This document shows, one piece after another, positions 34,240-43,181 of a stretch of DNA of 64,000 nt. Below the pieces are notes generated by a model, which was given only the letters and a program-made list of their open reading frames with translations, had not been told where the DNA came from and made no database searches. Position 1 is the stretch's first letter; each line of letters begins with the position of its first letter. Origin of the DNA: Thinopyrum elongatum (taxonomy: Eukaryota; Streptophyta; Magnoliopsida; Poales; Poaceae); contig CM022298.1 in the NCBI GenBank assembly GCA_011799875.1, positions 494,181,180 through 494,245,179 on the forward strand, read 5' to 3'. The translations under genes and the position numbers were made by a program.

Positions 34240-34925
34240 GGTGGCTCCTTCAGGCTGGGCGGCGCCTGAGACCGACATCACCTTCGACTCCAGGGATCAC
34301 CCCAAGACTACAGTCGGCGCCGACGTGCTCCCCTTGCTATGCACGCCCACCATCAGCAGTGTCGCGGTCACCAGAACCCTCATCGACGAGGGCGCAGGCC
34401 TCAACGTCCTCTCCGTGGAAGCCTTCGACCTGCTCTAGGTGCCTTACGACCGGCTCGCCCCCACCAGACCCTTCGCAGGGGTGCTCGACGGCTCCATCGT
34501 TCCCCTGGGGCAGATCCGCCTCCCCGTCACCTTTGGCACGCGCTTCAACTACCGCACCAAGCTTATTGACTTCGACATCGCCCGCATCGGCCTCCCGTAC
34601 AACGCCAGCCTTGGGTATCCAGCCCTGGCCAAGTTCATGGCGGCAACACACCCCGGCTACAACGTCATCAAGATGCCAGGGAGCACCGACATCCTTACTG
34701 TGGTGGGAGATGCCAAGGATGCACTCATGTCCCTCAAGCTCGCTTTCAAGGCCGCGGCGGCCGCGCGGCCAGACGCGGAGGGCGCTTCGGAGATCCCGGA
34801 GGCCGCGCCTGCGAAGAAGAAGCAGTTGTTCTCTCGGGACCGGGCTGAGACGAAGCAAGTGCCGGTCGACGACGGGGGCTCAGGCCCCACCTTCACCATC
34901 GGCGCCGGCCTCCCCTGGACCAAGA
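34240..34925 (+). pseudogene. pro: E3 aspartic protease region
   Basis: DITFDSRDHPKTTVGADVLP leads into TLIDEGAGLNVLSVEAFDLL. The active-site loop reads D-E-G-A, where E1 has D-G-G-A. A TAG at 34436-34438 interrupts the domain. It continues as PLGQIRLPVTFGTRFNYRT and GLPYNASLGYPALAKFMA, the flap and the LPYN-LGRP-like helix of the family. A charged linker leads to RT. Confidence 0.75.
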
Positions 34926-36440
34926 AGAGGCACTGGTCGGTTTCCTTCATGCGAACAAAGATGTATTTGCATGGGAGGCGACGGACCTGGTTGGTGTCCC
35001 GCGAGACGTGAATGAGCGCCATTTGATGGTGTGTCCCGGCGCGCGCCCGGTGAAGCAAAAGGCGCGGCGGCAAGCCCCGGAGAAGCAATCGTTCATCATC
35101 CACGAGGTTCACAAGCTGCAAGAAGCCGACATCATCCGGGAAGTACGGCACCTGGATTGGTTGGCCAACCCGATCATCGTTGCCAAAAGGGGGGAAAGGA
35201 GCGCATGTGCGTCGACTTCATGAGCTTCAACAAAGCTTGCCCTCAGGACCCTTTCCCTCTTCCGCGCATCGACCAAATCATTGACTTCACCGCCGAGTGC
35301 GACTTGCTGTGCTTCCTGGACGCTTTTTCGGGCTACCACCAGATCAAGATGGCGGTGCAGGATGTTGAGAAAATGGCCTTCCTTTCCCCGTGCGGGGTGT
35401 ACTGCTACACCTACATGCCGTTCGGGCTGCGCAACGCCGGCGCGACCTTCCAGTGATTGATGCACATCGCCCTGGGCAGGCAGCTCTGGAGGAATGCCAA
35501 GGCATACGTCGACGACATAGTGGTCAAGTCATGGGAAGCAAGAACCCTTGTCGAAGATCTGGAGGAAACATTCACCAACCTGCGGAAGGTAAACCTGCAG
35601 CTCAATCCGAAGAAGTGCGTGTTCGGCGTCCCGTCCGGCAAGCTGCTGGGTTTCCTGGTGTCGCACAGAGGGATCGAGGCTAACCCAGAGAAGATCAAGG
35701 CAATAGAAAGAATGAGCCCGCCGCAGACCCTCAAGGAAATGCAGAAGCTCACGGGCTGCGTGACTTCGTTGGGACGCTTCATCTCCAACCTCGGAGAGCG
35801 TTCCCTCCCGTTTTTCAAGCTGATGAAGAAGAAGGGCCCGTTCGAATGGACTCCGGAGGCTGAGGCGGCCTTTCAAGACCTCAACAGGTATCTCACCAGC
35901 CCTCCGGTGATGGTGGCGCCTCGACCTCTTGAGCCCCTAGTGCTTTACATGGCCGCCACACCCCACTCGGCTAGCACGGCACTCATGGTGGTCCGGGAAG
36001 AACGCGCGGACGCAGGTGCGCGGTGCAGCGCCCGTCTGCAGCCGCGCCATCGCCACCTCAGGACGGCGCTCCTGAGGCCTCGACTACCCCACCAGACGAT
36101 GAGGCTCCTGAGGCCCTCATGCCTCAGGCAGGGCCGGACGCCATCGACACCTCTTCCCTCATCTTGCACCCCATGCACTTCATCAGCACGGTGCTGCGTG
36201 ACGCACGCGCACTACCCCATGCCGCAGAAGCTCCTGCTCGCGCTCCTCGTCGCCTCTAGGAAACTGTGACACTACTTCCAAGGCCATCCCATCAAGGTCG
36301 TCTCCGCGTACCCCCTGGAGAAGGTACTCTGCAGCCCCAATGCCGCGGGGAGGGTTGCTGAGTGGAACATAGAGCTGCAGGCATTCCAGCTTGAGTTCAG
36401 CACCACCAGGGTCATCAAGGGCGCGGCCCTCGCTAACTTT
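34926..36440 (+). pseudogene. pol: E3 reverse transcriptase and RNase H
   Basis: NKDVFAWEATDLVGVPRDV starts RT in a shifted frame (from about 34950). After another one-base shift near 35195 the frame gives ERMCVDFMSFNKACPQDPF, FLDAFSGYHQIKM, MPFGLRNAGATF and the intact catalytic box YVDDIVVK (about 35506). A TGA at 35454-35456 looks like CGA to TGA. The connection and RNase H continue as KKCVFGVPSGKLLGFLVS, EWTPEAEAAFQDL and VLYMAATPHSASTALM, then in another frame as HYFQGHPIKVVSAYPLEKVL. Confidence 0.8.
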
Positions 36441-36998
36441 GTGGCAGAATGGACTGACGCCCCTGACCGAGGGGTGGATGGAGACCGCTCCCTCATGCCC
36501 GAAGACGAGGCGCCCGATGGCTGGGTCATGTACTTCGACGGCGCGTTTGCACGCCGGGGCACGGGGGCTGGAGCCGTACTCATCTCGCCTACCCAGGACA
36601 AGCTCTACTACGCCGTGCAGCTCTACTTCCAGCATGGCGAGAAGGTCTCCAACAACATCGCGGAATACAAGGGCCTGATCACCGGCCTCAGGGCTGCGGC
36701 GGCCCTAGTGGTCAAGTGTCTCACCATCAAGGGCGATTCTCAGCTCCTCGTCAACTTCTCCAACAAGGAGTACAAGCCCAAGGACGAGCACATGGAGGCA
36801 TACCTGGAAGAGGTATGCAAAATTGAAAAACGATTCTTGGGTTTGGAGTTGCAGCATGTCCCGCATGGCACGAACAAGAAGGCGGACGACATAGCCAAGA
36901 GAGCGTCCCGACGCGAGCCCCAGAAGCCTGGCGTCTTCGAGGAACGGCTCTTCAAGCCATCGACGGCCTCCTCCATTGCGGGCCTGGCGCTGCTCTGA
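36441..36998 (+). pseudogene. pol: E3 second (archaeal-type) RNase H
   Basis: The open frame has all four acidic positions of the second RNase H: MYFDGAFARRGTGAGAVL, NNIAEYKGLITGL, KGDSQLLVNFSNKEYK and HVPHGTNKKADDIAKRAS. The domain itself looks complete, but it is cut off from RT and integrase by frameshifts, and the frame ends in TGA at 36996-36998. Confidence 0.8.
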
Positions 36999-36999
36999 G

Positions 37000-38333
37000 A
37001 GGAACTGCCCATGGCCCCCTCTTCGGGCGCTCCAGCCTGCGGTCCGACCTTCGGAGCCCGCCTGCTCCTGGCGCTTGAACCTCAGGAGGGGTGCTGGACC
37101 GAGGAGTTCAAGGCGTACTTGCTCCAAGGCACCTTGCCGGAGAAGGAGGAAGATGCAGAACACGTGGCCCATTAGGCCACTGCTTACTGCTTGCAGGATG
37201 GCGAGCTCTATCGAAGGCGCGCAAACAACGTCACGCTGCGATGCATCTCCAAGGAGCAAGGATGCGAGCTGTTGACTGACATCCATAGTGGGGATTGTGG
37301 GCATCACTCTTTGTCACGCACCCTCGTGGGCAAGGCATTCCGCAGCGGTTTCTACTGGCCCACGGTGCTCAACGATGCCACTAAGCTGGTGAGATCCTGT
37401 GAGGCCTGTCAATTCCATGCCAAGCAGATCCACCAGCCCGCTCAGGGCCTCCAGACCATTCTGCTCTCGTGGCCGTTCGCGGTCTGGGGACTGGATATCC
37501 TGGGCCCGTTTCCCCGAGCGGCCGGGGGCTACTGCTTCCTCTACGTCGCCATCGACAAATTCACCAAGTGGGCGGAGGTGGAGCTCGTGCGCACCATCCC
37601 TGCGGGCTCGGCCGTCAAGTTCATCAAGGGCCTCGTGAGCCGCTTTGGGGTCCCCAACCGTATCATCACTGACAATGGCTCTTAGTTCACGAGTAACCTC
37701 TTCAAAACATATTGTGCTAACCTTGGAACGTAGATATGCTACGCTTCGGTGGTGCACCCACGGAGCAACGGCCAAGCCGAACATGCCAACACGGAGGTCC
37801 TGAGGGGCCTCAAGGCGAGGAGCTTCAAGAAGCAACTCGAGGCCTGCAGCAGGGGTTGGCTCGATGAGCTTCAGTCCGTGATGTGGTCCATCCGCACCAC
37901 CGTGACTAAGCCCACCGGCGAGACCCCGTTCTTCCTCGTCTACGGGGCTGAGGCGATCCTCCCTCATGAGGTCAAACATCGCTCCCTGCGGGTCTTGGCA
38001 TTTGACGAGGCATGCCAGGACGCCTCGCGGGGGATGGACCTCGTGCTCGGGGAGGAGGGCCGCCGCCAAGCCTTGCTCCGTGCCGCGAGGTACCAGCAGG
38101 CGCTGCGGCGGTATCACTGCCGTAGCGTCCGCTCCAGGACCCTCGAGGTGGGTGACCTCGTCCTAAGACGGGTGCTCTCCAGGGAGGGGCTTCACAAGCT
38201 CTCACCTATGTGGGAGGGCCCGTTCAGGATCGCCCGTGTCTCCAGGCCTGGCGCCGCGCGCCTGGAGACACAGGACGGGGTCCCAATCCGGAATGCCTGG
38301 AACATCCAGCACCTCTGGAAGTTCTTTCCGTGA
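37000..38333 (+). pseudogene. pol: E3 integrase
   Basis: The zinc-binding N-terminus (HSGDCGHHSLSRTLVGKAF then CEACQFHAKQ) starts near 37280. The catalytic core shows all three acidic residues: WGLDILGPF (D), RIITDNGS (D) and RSNGQAEHANTEV (E). The C-terminus has the GPY/F-type motif WEGPFRIARV and ends WNIQHLWKFFP. There is no chromodomain. Lesions are a TAG at 37171-37173 and a TAG at 37681-37683 just after the second Asp, where Q is expected. Confidence 0.82.
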
Positions 38334-39306
38334 CCAACAAGCGCCATGCGCCTCTCAAGACTCCACCCGTGACACTCTCACGTAATAATGAGTGGGGTTG
38401 TACACGCCCCGGAGTCTCCTGAGTGCCGTCCCTGGGCCTCACGGGGGCTCCCACCCACGTCCTAGTGGAAGCCCTATGCTCCATGCTGACGGGAAGACCA
38501 GAAGACTAGTATAGGTGCCGGACGCGGCTGTTCTTTTTGCTTGCTTTCTGTAGCCGATTTGCCACTTCTTGGAATGAAATTTGAAGTTCTCGCGTCCTTA
38601 TTTGAAAGGGTTGGGAATTTTTTCTCCTCGTAGCATTCGCTCTTTTAGGTCTCGTTTTAGGGAGAGTGACAGTTGCCCGTAGCTCTTCCTCACGCGTCTC
38701 ACGCGTGGGGGCTGGGACGGTGTGAACGCTTGGGCTCGCCCGTGAACACACCTCGCCAAAGCCTTGGTGTCCTGGCCTTTGGCGTGTTAATCCTCGCGCG
38801 ACGCCCTCAAACAAGCCAACGGGCACGCACGCCCCCCTGAGTCCGTGCCTCCAGGCATCGCGACACGGCGTACCAACGGCCCTCGCTCGGGGGCTCGCGT
38901 GGGGTACGACACCTCCAGAGGTCCCCTAACCCCGTAGCCACCGGATGCCTCCCGAGGCCTGAGGACCTTTGGATCCTCAAGAAGGAATCCCCTGGTAGGA
39001 CCTCTCTGGAATGAGGGGCACGTAGGAGGTATGAGCTCCAGGAAAGCACGCTCCCGCGGCATGGGAATCTACCGCAAGCACACTAAGCTAAGTCATCCCA
39101 ATCACGATCGGCAAGAACCCATCAATTAGAAGCAACACGAATGTCAGGACGCAATATAAAAACGATAATATAATGGCGCAAGCGCCACGGTTCATTACAT
39201 GCCCCGGCAGGGCTTTCTACTTTTTTTGATGCACGAAAAAGAAAGAAGCAAAAGCGGCCGCGCGGCCACCGCGGCTCCCGAGACCCGACTCCATCAACAC
39301 CCGCGC
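38334..39306 (+). other. E3 spacer between pol and the antisense ORF
   Basis: I see no supported gene. It would hold the 3' end of the antisense transcript. Confidence 0.5.
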
Positions 39307-40160
39307 TCAGTCGGAGTCCTCCTCCTGCTTCACTGGGGCGCGGCGGTGAGGCAGCTCGTTGCCCTCCCCGGTCCAAGCTCGGTGGCATGGTGGCTCGTCA
39401 TAGTCACCGTCGCTCGTGCTCTCCCCAGAGGAGGAGCCGCTGCTGCTGGAGGCATCGCAACCGTCGCTAAGGGCAAGTTCACCGCCAGAGATGCTACCGC
39501 CCCTCCGGCCGTCGTCGGAGGGGTGGATGCCATCATCATCGTTGTCGCTCTTCGGGTAGCACCCCAGGTGCCTGCCGTCCTCCCCGAAGACCATGACATA
39601 GAGGGTCGCAGCGCCGTCGTGCCTGAAGTGGAGGGTACACCTCCCCTGCAGGCTGCGTGCGTGAGCGAACGGCTGCCACCCGCGGTTCAGGAACACGTTG
39701 CCGACGGGGGTGACCTCGACCTCCACCCACGAGGCCCTACTGCAGCAGCCATCGACCTGCAGCCAGAGGCTGCCAGGTCCTCCGGCTAGCAGCGCACCCG
39801 CGAAGAAGCATGGGAGGTGGAACCAGACTCCCATGGGCCTCTCCGCTCACACCACGAACTCCGAGGCCGCATCGGCCGAATGGGATCGCAGGCGCGGTGG
39901 CCGAATGGCTGCCGCATGCCTTCCTCCTTGGCCGCGGCCACCCCGGCCGCAGGAGCCCCCGTCGCGGGAGGGAGCACCCCCACGACTGCTGGAGGCGGCG
40001 CCAGCCTTTGAAGGGGTGCGCCCACGCCCTCAGGGAGCCACCGCTGGCATCGCGGCGTGCTTGCGGGGACGGCCGCTGCCCCTCTTGGGCGGCGGCGAGC
40101 CTGGTCCCTCCTGCGGGGCTTTCCCTTCTCCACAGCCGAGAACCTCCTCACTAGCGCCAT
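39307..40160 (-). pseudogene. E3 antisense ORF with B3-like domain, frameshifted
   Basis: The ATG at 40160 opens MALVRRFSAVEKGKPRRRDQ, a basic then Ala/Pro-rich N-terminus. A frameshift near 39850 separates it from the B3-like part. That part reads LWLQVDGCCSRASWVEVEV, FLNRGWQPFAHARSLQGRCT and LHFRHDGAATLYVMVFGEDG, which fits the B3 layout (beta strands, W-x-FA--hSL--G----F, then a V-x-VF strand). The tail is Asp/Ser-rich and ends VKQEEDSD. The position between pol and 3' LTR and the overall plan match E1's antisense ORF at 50941-51600. B3 domains bind DNA in plant transcription factors; a role for the element is inference. Confidence 0.6.
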
Positions 40161-40479
40161 GGATACTCTAGCAAGATGGTGGGACGAAGAATAAGAAGGA
40201 GCGAGCGGCGAGAAGATGAAGATGAGCTGGGGGCTCCGTCCCCCTCTCCCATTTATAGGCGAAGGAAGGCTAACCGCCGGCCTCTCGCGCTCCAAGCAAT
40301 GATGGCCTTTTTGTCAGCCCAGGCAGTTGTCAAGTCGAGCAGTTGTCGAGGCAACATGGGGAAGTGGAGGCGCCCACGTCCCATCATGCCATGCGTCAGC
40401 CTGGTCCACGGGCAATTGGGGCCCGCGATGCTTCACCCTTGCCCTTTGGCTTCGCCTCGAAGCCAAGGCCGAGCGCGCC

Positions 40480-40496
40480 TTGGGACTGGGGGCTAC
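40480..40496 (+). other. E3 polypurine tract
   Basis: TTGGGACTGGGGGCTAC directly precedes the 3' LTR. Confidence 0.55.
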
Positions 40497-41355
40497 TGTC
40501 GGCATTCTGGGAACCAGGGTACCCAGACTTTCCTGCCTGCGGCCCATGGAGTGGCTTCATCGACGGCCTAGTATGGCCCATCTACAAGACTACCAAGACA
40601 AGACCCTCGCGAGGGACCAAGCCTCGCGAGGCAGACGACGCCAAGACCTCCCGAGGGAGCGGCCTCCCCAGGCTGCCTCCTGAGGAGCGGAGATTCCTAT
40701 GCAGGTGCCCAAACCTCATGAGGTTTGGGTGACGCAAGCCATGATAACCAAGGCCAGGCAGGCGCCAGTGGGCGCAGAGGAGACAGTTTCCTCTCTGGTG
40801 CTAAGGAGGCAAGCGCAGGCGTGGGTTCCCGAGGACTCAGGCAAAGGTTTCCATTCCTATGCAACGAGACCAAGACCACCAGGATGGCAGGACAGATGTC
40901 ATCACTGAGCCCACCGCAGCGTCACGCCAGAAGCTTTGCAAGCGAAGACCACCTTTCGTCAGGATAAGATGTACTACTTGTCCCCTTTCAAATTGGCTGT
41001 TGTGGGATCCCTTCCCGCCTAAGTTTTGAGGGAAGAGGACCAAGGCCACTATAAATATAGGTTAGCCACAACCGTAGAAGAGGTCGACTCATTCTCACCC
41101 CCGAGCCCTCACGAGGTTGTTCATCCTCTGTATTTGTTCATCCTCAGCCCCTCGTGAGGCCAATCCACCACAAAGCAGGAGTAGGGTATTACACCGCAAG
41201 GTGGCCCGAACCTGGGTAAACTGTCGTGTTCATCTTCTTCCTTGTTCCTCAAGCTAGGCTGTAGGGTGATGAGTTGGCAGGCTTGAGAGGTTGAGTTCTT
41301 CGCACACGCCCCAGAGTTCGAACCTTCTTGGGTCTGCGGAGCCCTGAATCCGACT
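40497..41355 (+). repeat. E3 3' LTR
   Basis: It starts TGTCGGCATTCTGGG and ends AATCCGACT (final A changed to T). It is followed by the TSD GCAGC. Confidence 0.9.
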
Positions 41356-41360
41356 GCAGC

Positions 41361-41374
41361 ATCCTACAGTAGTG
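41361..41374. repeat. CACTA right terminus
   Basis: ATCCTACAGTAGTG is the outermost end, cut off from the rest of the CACTA by E3. Its complement begins CACTACTGTAGGATGC. It is followed by the TSD TTG (41375-41377) and by E1 pol in frame. Confidence 0.7.
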
Positions 41375-41859
41375 TTGTTGTCGAGCCACATGCTCCAACT
41401 TGGCCACAACACATAGTCCATTTACTCCAAATAGGAGAGCTTCCCAAAGAGCAGGAAGAAGCTGAAAAGGTAGCCCGATGGTCAAATATGTACCAGTTTG
41501 TCGATGACACACTGTACAGAAAAAGGCCAAACGGTGTGAAATTGAAGTGCATTTGCCGGGAAGATGGTCTAAAGCTGTTGGCAGAGATACACAAGGGTGT
41601 GTGCGGCTCTCACATTGGATCAAGATCCCTAGTCGAAAAAGCCTTCTGGTAGGGTTTCTATTGTCCCACAGCCCTCCAGGATGCAACTAAGGTAGTCACC
41701 AAGTGTGAAGCATGCCAATTCCATTGTAAAAACATTCATCTACCAGCTCAAGCTCTCCAGATGATCCCTTTGTCCTGGCCATTCTCGGTCTGGGGGATCG
41801 ATATCCTGGGCCCCTTCCCCCGTGCTACCGGGGGTCAAGTTCTTGAAAGGATTGGTGTG
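41375..41859 (+). pseudogene. pol: E1 integrase, first part
   Basis: The segment continues E1 pol after the CACTA: VVEPHAPTWPQHIVHLLQ, the linker GELPKEQEEAEKVAR, then the zinc-binding domain (EIHKGVCGSHIGSRSLVEKAF, CEACQFHCKN) and the first catalytic Asp in WGIDILGPFPRATGG. A TAG lies at 41650-41652. Compared with E3, 28 codons between GG and VKFLKGL are missing in frame, which removes a core beta strand. N2 cuts the gene at 41859. Confidence 0.8.
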
Positions 41860-42791
41860 TGTCGTGGGAAAACACGGCCACCTATGGGGCCATCAGCCCC
41901 TTGTGGTTCGGCAGTGGGGAAGGACGCATTGCACAAAGAGCGGAGGGCGCGGAGCAGCACGACAGCAATCACGCGGGCAGTTTTTACCCAGGTTCAGGCT
42001 GCCGCGAGGCGTAAAACCCTACTCCTGCTTTGGTGGATTGATGAGAGGACCAAGGTGGAGACGCAACGCTCTAGCCCGGCAAGGTCACCTCGGGGCAAGA
42101 GCAACTACACGCGTATGAGTGTACAAGGGTACGAATCCTTTCTAAGGTTGCCATGGCCCTCATTTTATAGATCAAGGGGTCACCACAATGGCAAATCATT
42201 CATTGCATACTGATTAGATAGCAAACAGTGCTATCATACCTAACTCTGCAGACAGGACAGAGCGTAATAAATGCACCGCTTAGTGTCACATCATAGCGTA
42301 GCCCGGCAAGCCTTGCCGTGCCGTTCGGCCACCTTCTCGCCTGCCTGCGTGACACGTCCCTGGACGGGTGTCATTTGGAGGTGGTTTCCCCTAGAAGTGG
42401 CCGCCACATGCCAAATAGCGGCCACTTAGCCACTTGGGGGCTCGACACCGCATCGATCAATGAATTGCGTTGCTGTGAGGTGGAGCGGTGGAGCCTTGGC
42501 AGGGTAATCCGCCCTCGGCGCCCCCGGCAAGCCTGCCGAGGCAATCTGGAGACTTGTCTTCGGGGCAACCCCGACCTCGCCAGGCTCGCTTGCCCGGCAA
42601 GGGAGGTTTTTCCTTAGTGGTATCTTGCTCCTTTAGCTCGACTTGGTCTTCTTGATCTGCCCTTTGATTTCTCAAAGAGCTCATTTCTTCTGCTTGGTCT
42701 GGTCTTGGATGCTGAGAGTTGCCGGACCGATGGTTTGCTGTCCGTGCACAAGTCAGGGGAAAACATACACCCCTGTTTGTGTACCCCGACA
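41860..42791 (-). repeat. N2 3' LTR
   Basis: Reverse complement of the N1 LTR. On + it starts TGTCGTGGGAAAACACGG and ends GTACCCCGACA. Confidence 0.92.
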
Positions 42792-42807
42792 GAAGCCCCC
42801 GGGCCTG
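42792..42807 (-). other. N2 polypurine tract
   Basis: The complement reads CAGGCCCGGGGGCTTC, identical to N1's tract. Confidence 0.65.
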
Positions 42808-43181
42808 AGCCATACGTGTCATTGGGCACGTTGGGTTAGGCCCCAAATAGTGCACGGATACGTGGCGAGAGAATGCTGCGCGTGCAGCGGTTCGTCATGA
42901 TGACCAGTCAATCCAACGTCCACTTCACGTAATCACCGCGGGTCATGGGGTCGTGGGACTGCAGCAGTTAATGTAAAACGGTAACTTTTTGAAGAGTCAC
43001 GCCCTCCCCCACGTCTTTTCCCTTAAGAGAGAAAAACGCGAAGGGGCACTGCTCATTCATCGTTCGCCTTGCCCCTCCACCATCTTCTTCCGCAAGCCAA
43101 GCAACTGCTCTCCTTCCTCGCCCACACTTGCCACTGATCCCCACCCAGCTTCCTCCCCCACCTCCGCCGTAGCTCGAAGAG

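Larger units (their letters stand above)
32881..41355 (+). mobile_element. E3: Tat-like Ty3/gypsy element, nearly complete but decayed
   Basis: The LTRs are 842 and 859 bp, and the perfect TSD GCAGC occurs at 32876-32880 and 41356-41360. Order: PBS, short gag, protease, RT, RNase H, archaeal-type RNase H, integrase, antisense B3-like ORF, PPT, LTR. GC content and codon use are higher than in E1. By eye the LTRs differ at about 6% of compared sites, and the 3' LTR has a 17-bp tandem duplication near 41128-41144. It is inserted about 13 bases inside the right end of the CACTA. Confidence 0.9.
12787..41374. mobile_element. CACTA-type DNA transposon carrying captured gene fragments and nested retroelements
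   Basis: The 3-bp duplication TTG (12784-12786 and 41375-41377) borders it, and removing it restores E1's pol frame. The right end reads CTACAGTAGTG, giving CACTAC on the other strand. The left end is decayed (CATTGGTACAACAAGGTGC) but still aligns with the reverse complement of the right end. Subterminal CACACAC-rich repeats occur at both ends. Without the nested retroelements the transposon is about 11 kb. I recognise no transposase, so it looks non-autonomous. Cargo: an AP2/ERF pseudogene, a B3-like exon, a GC-rich exon, an F-box/FBD pseudogene and arrays of about 330 bp. Confidence 0.75.

Noticed and set aside
37314..38117. 267-codon - strand frame opposite E3 integrase
   Set aside because: Shadow of the integrase gene; the + strand has the D, D, E and HHCC motifs.
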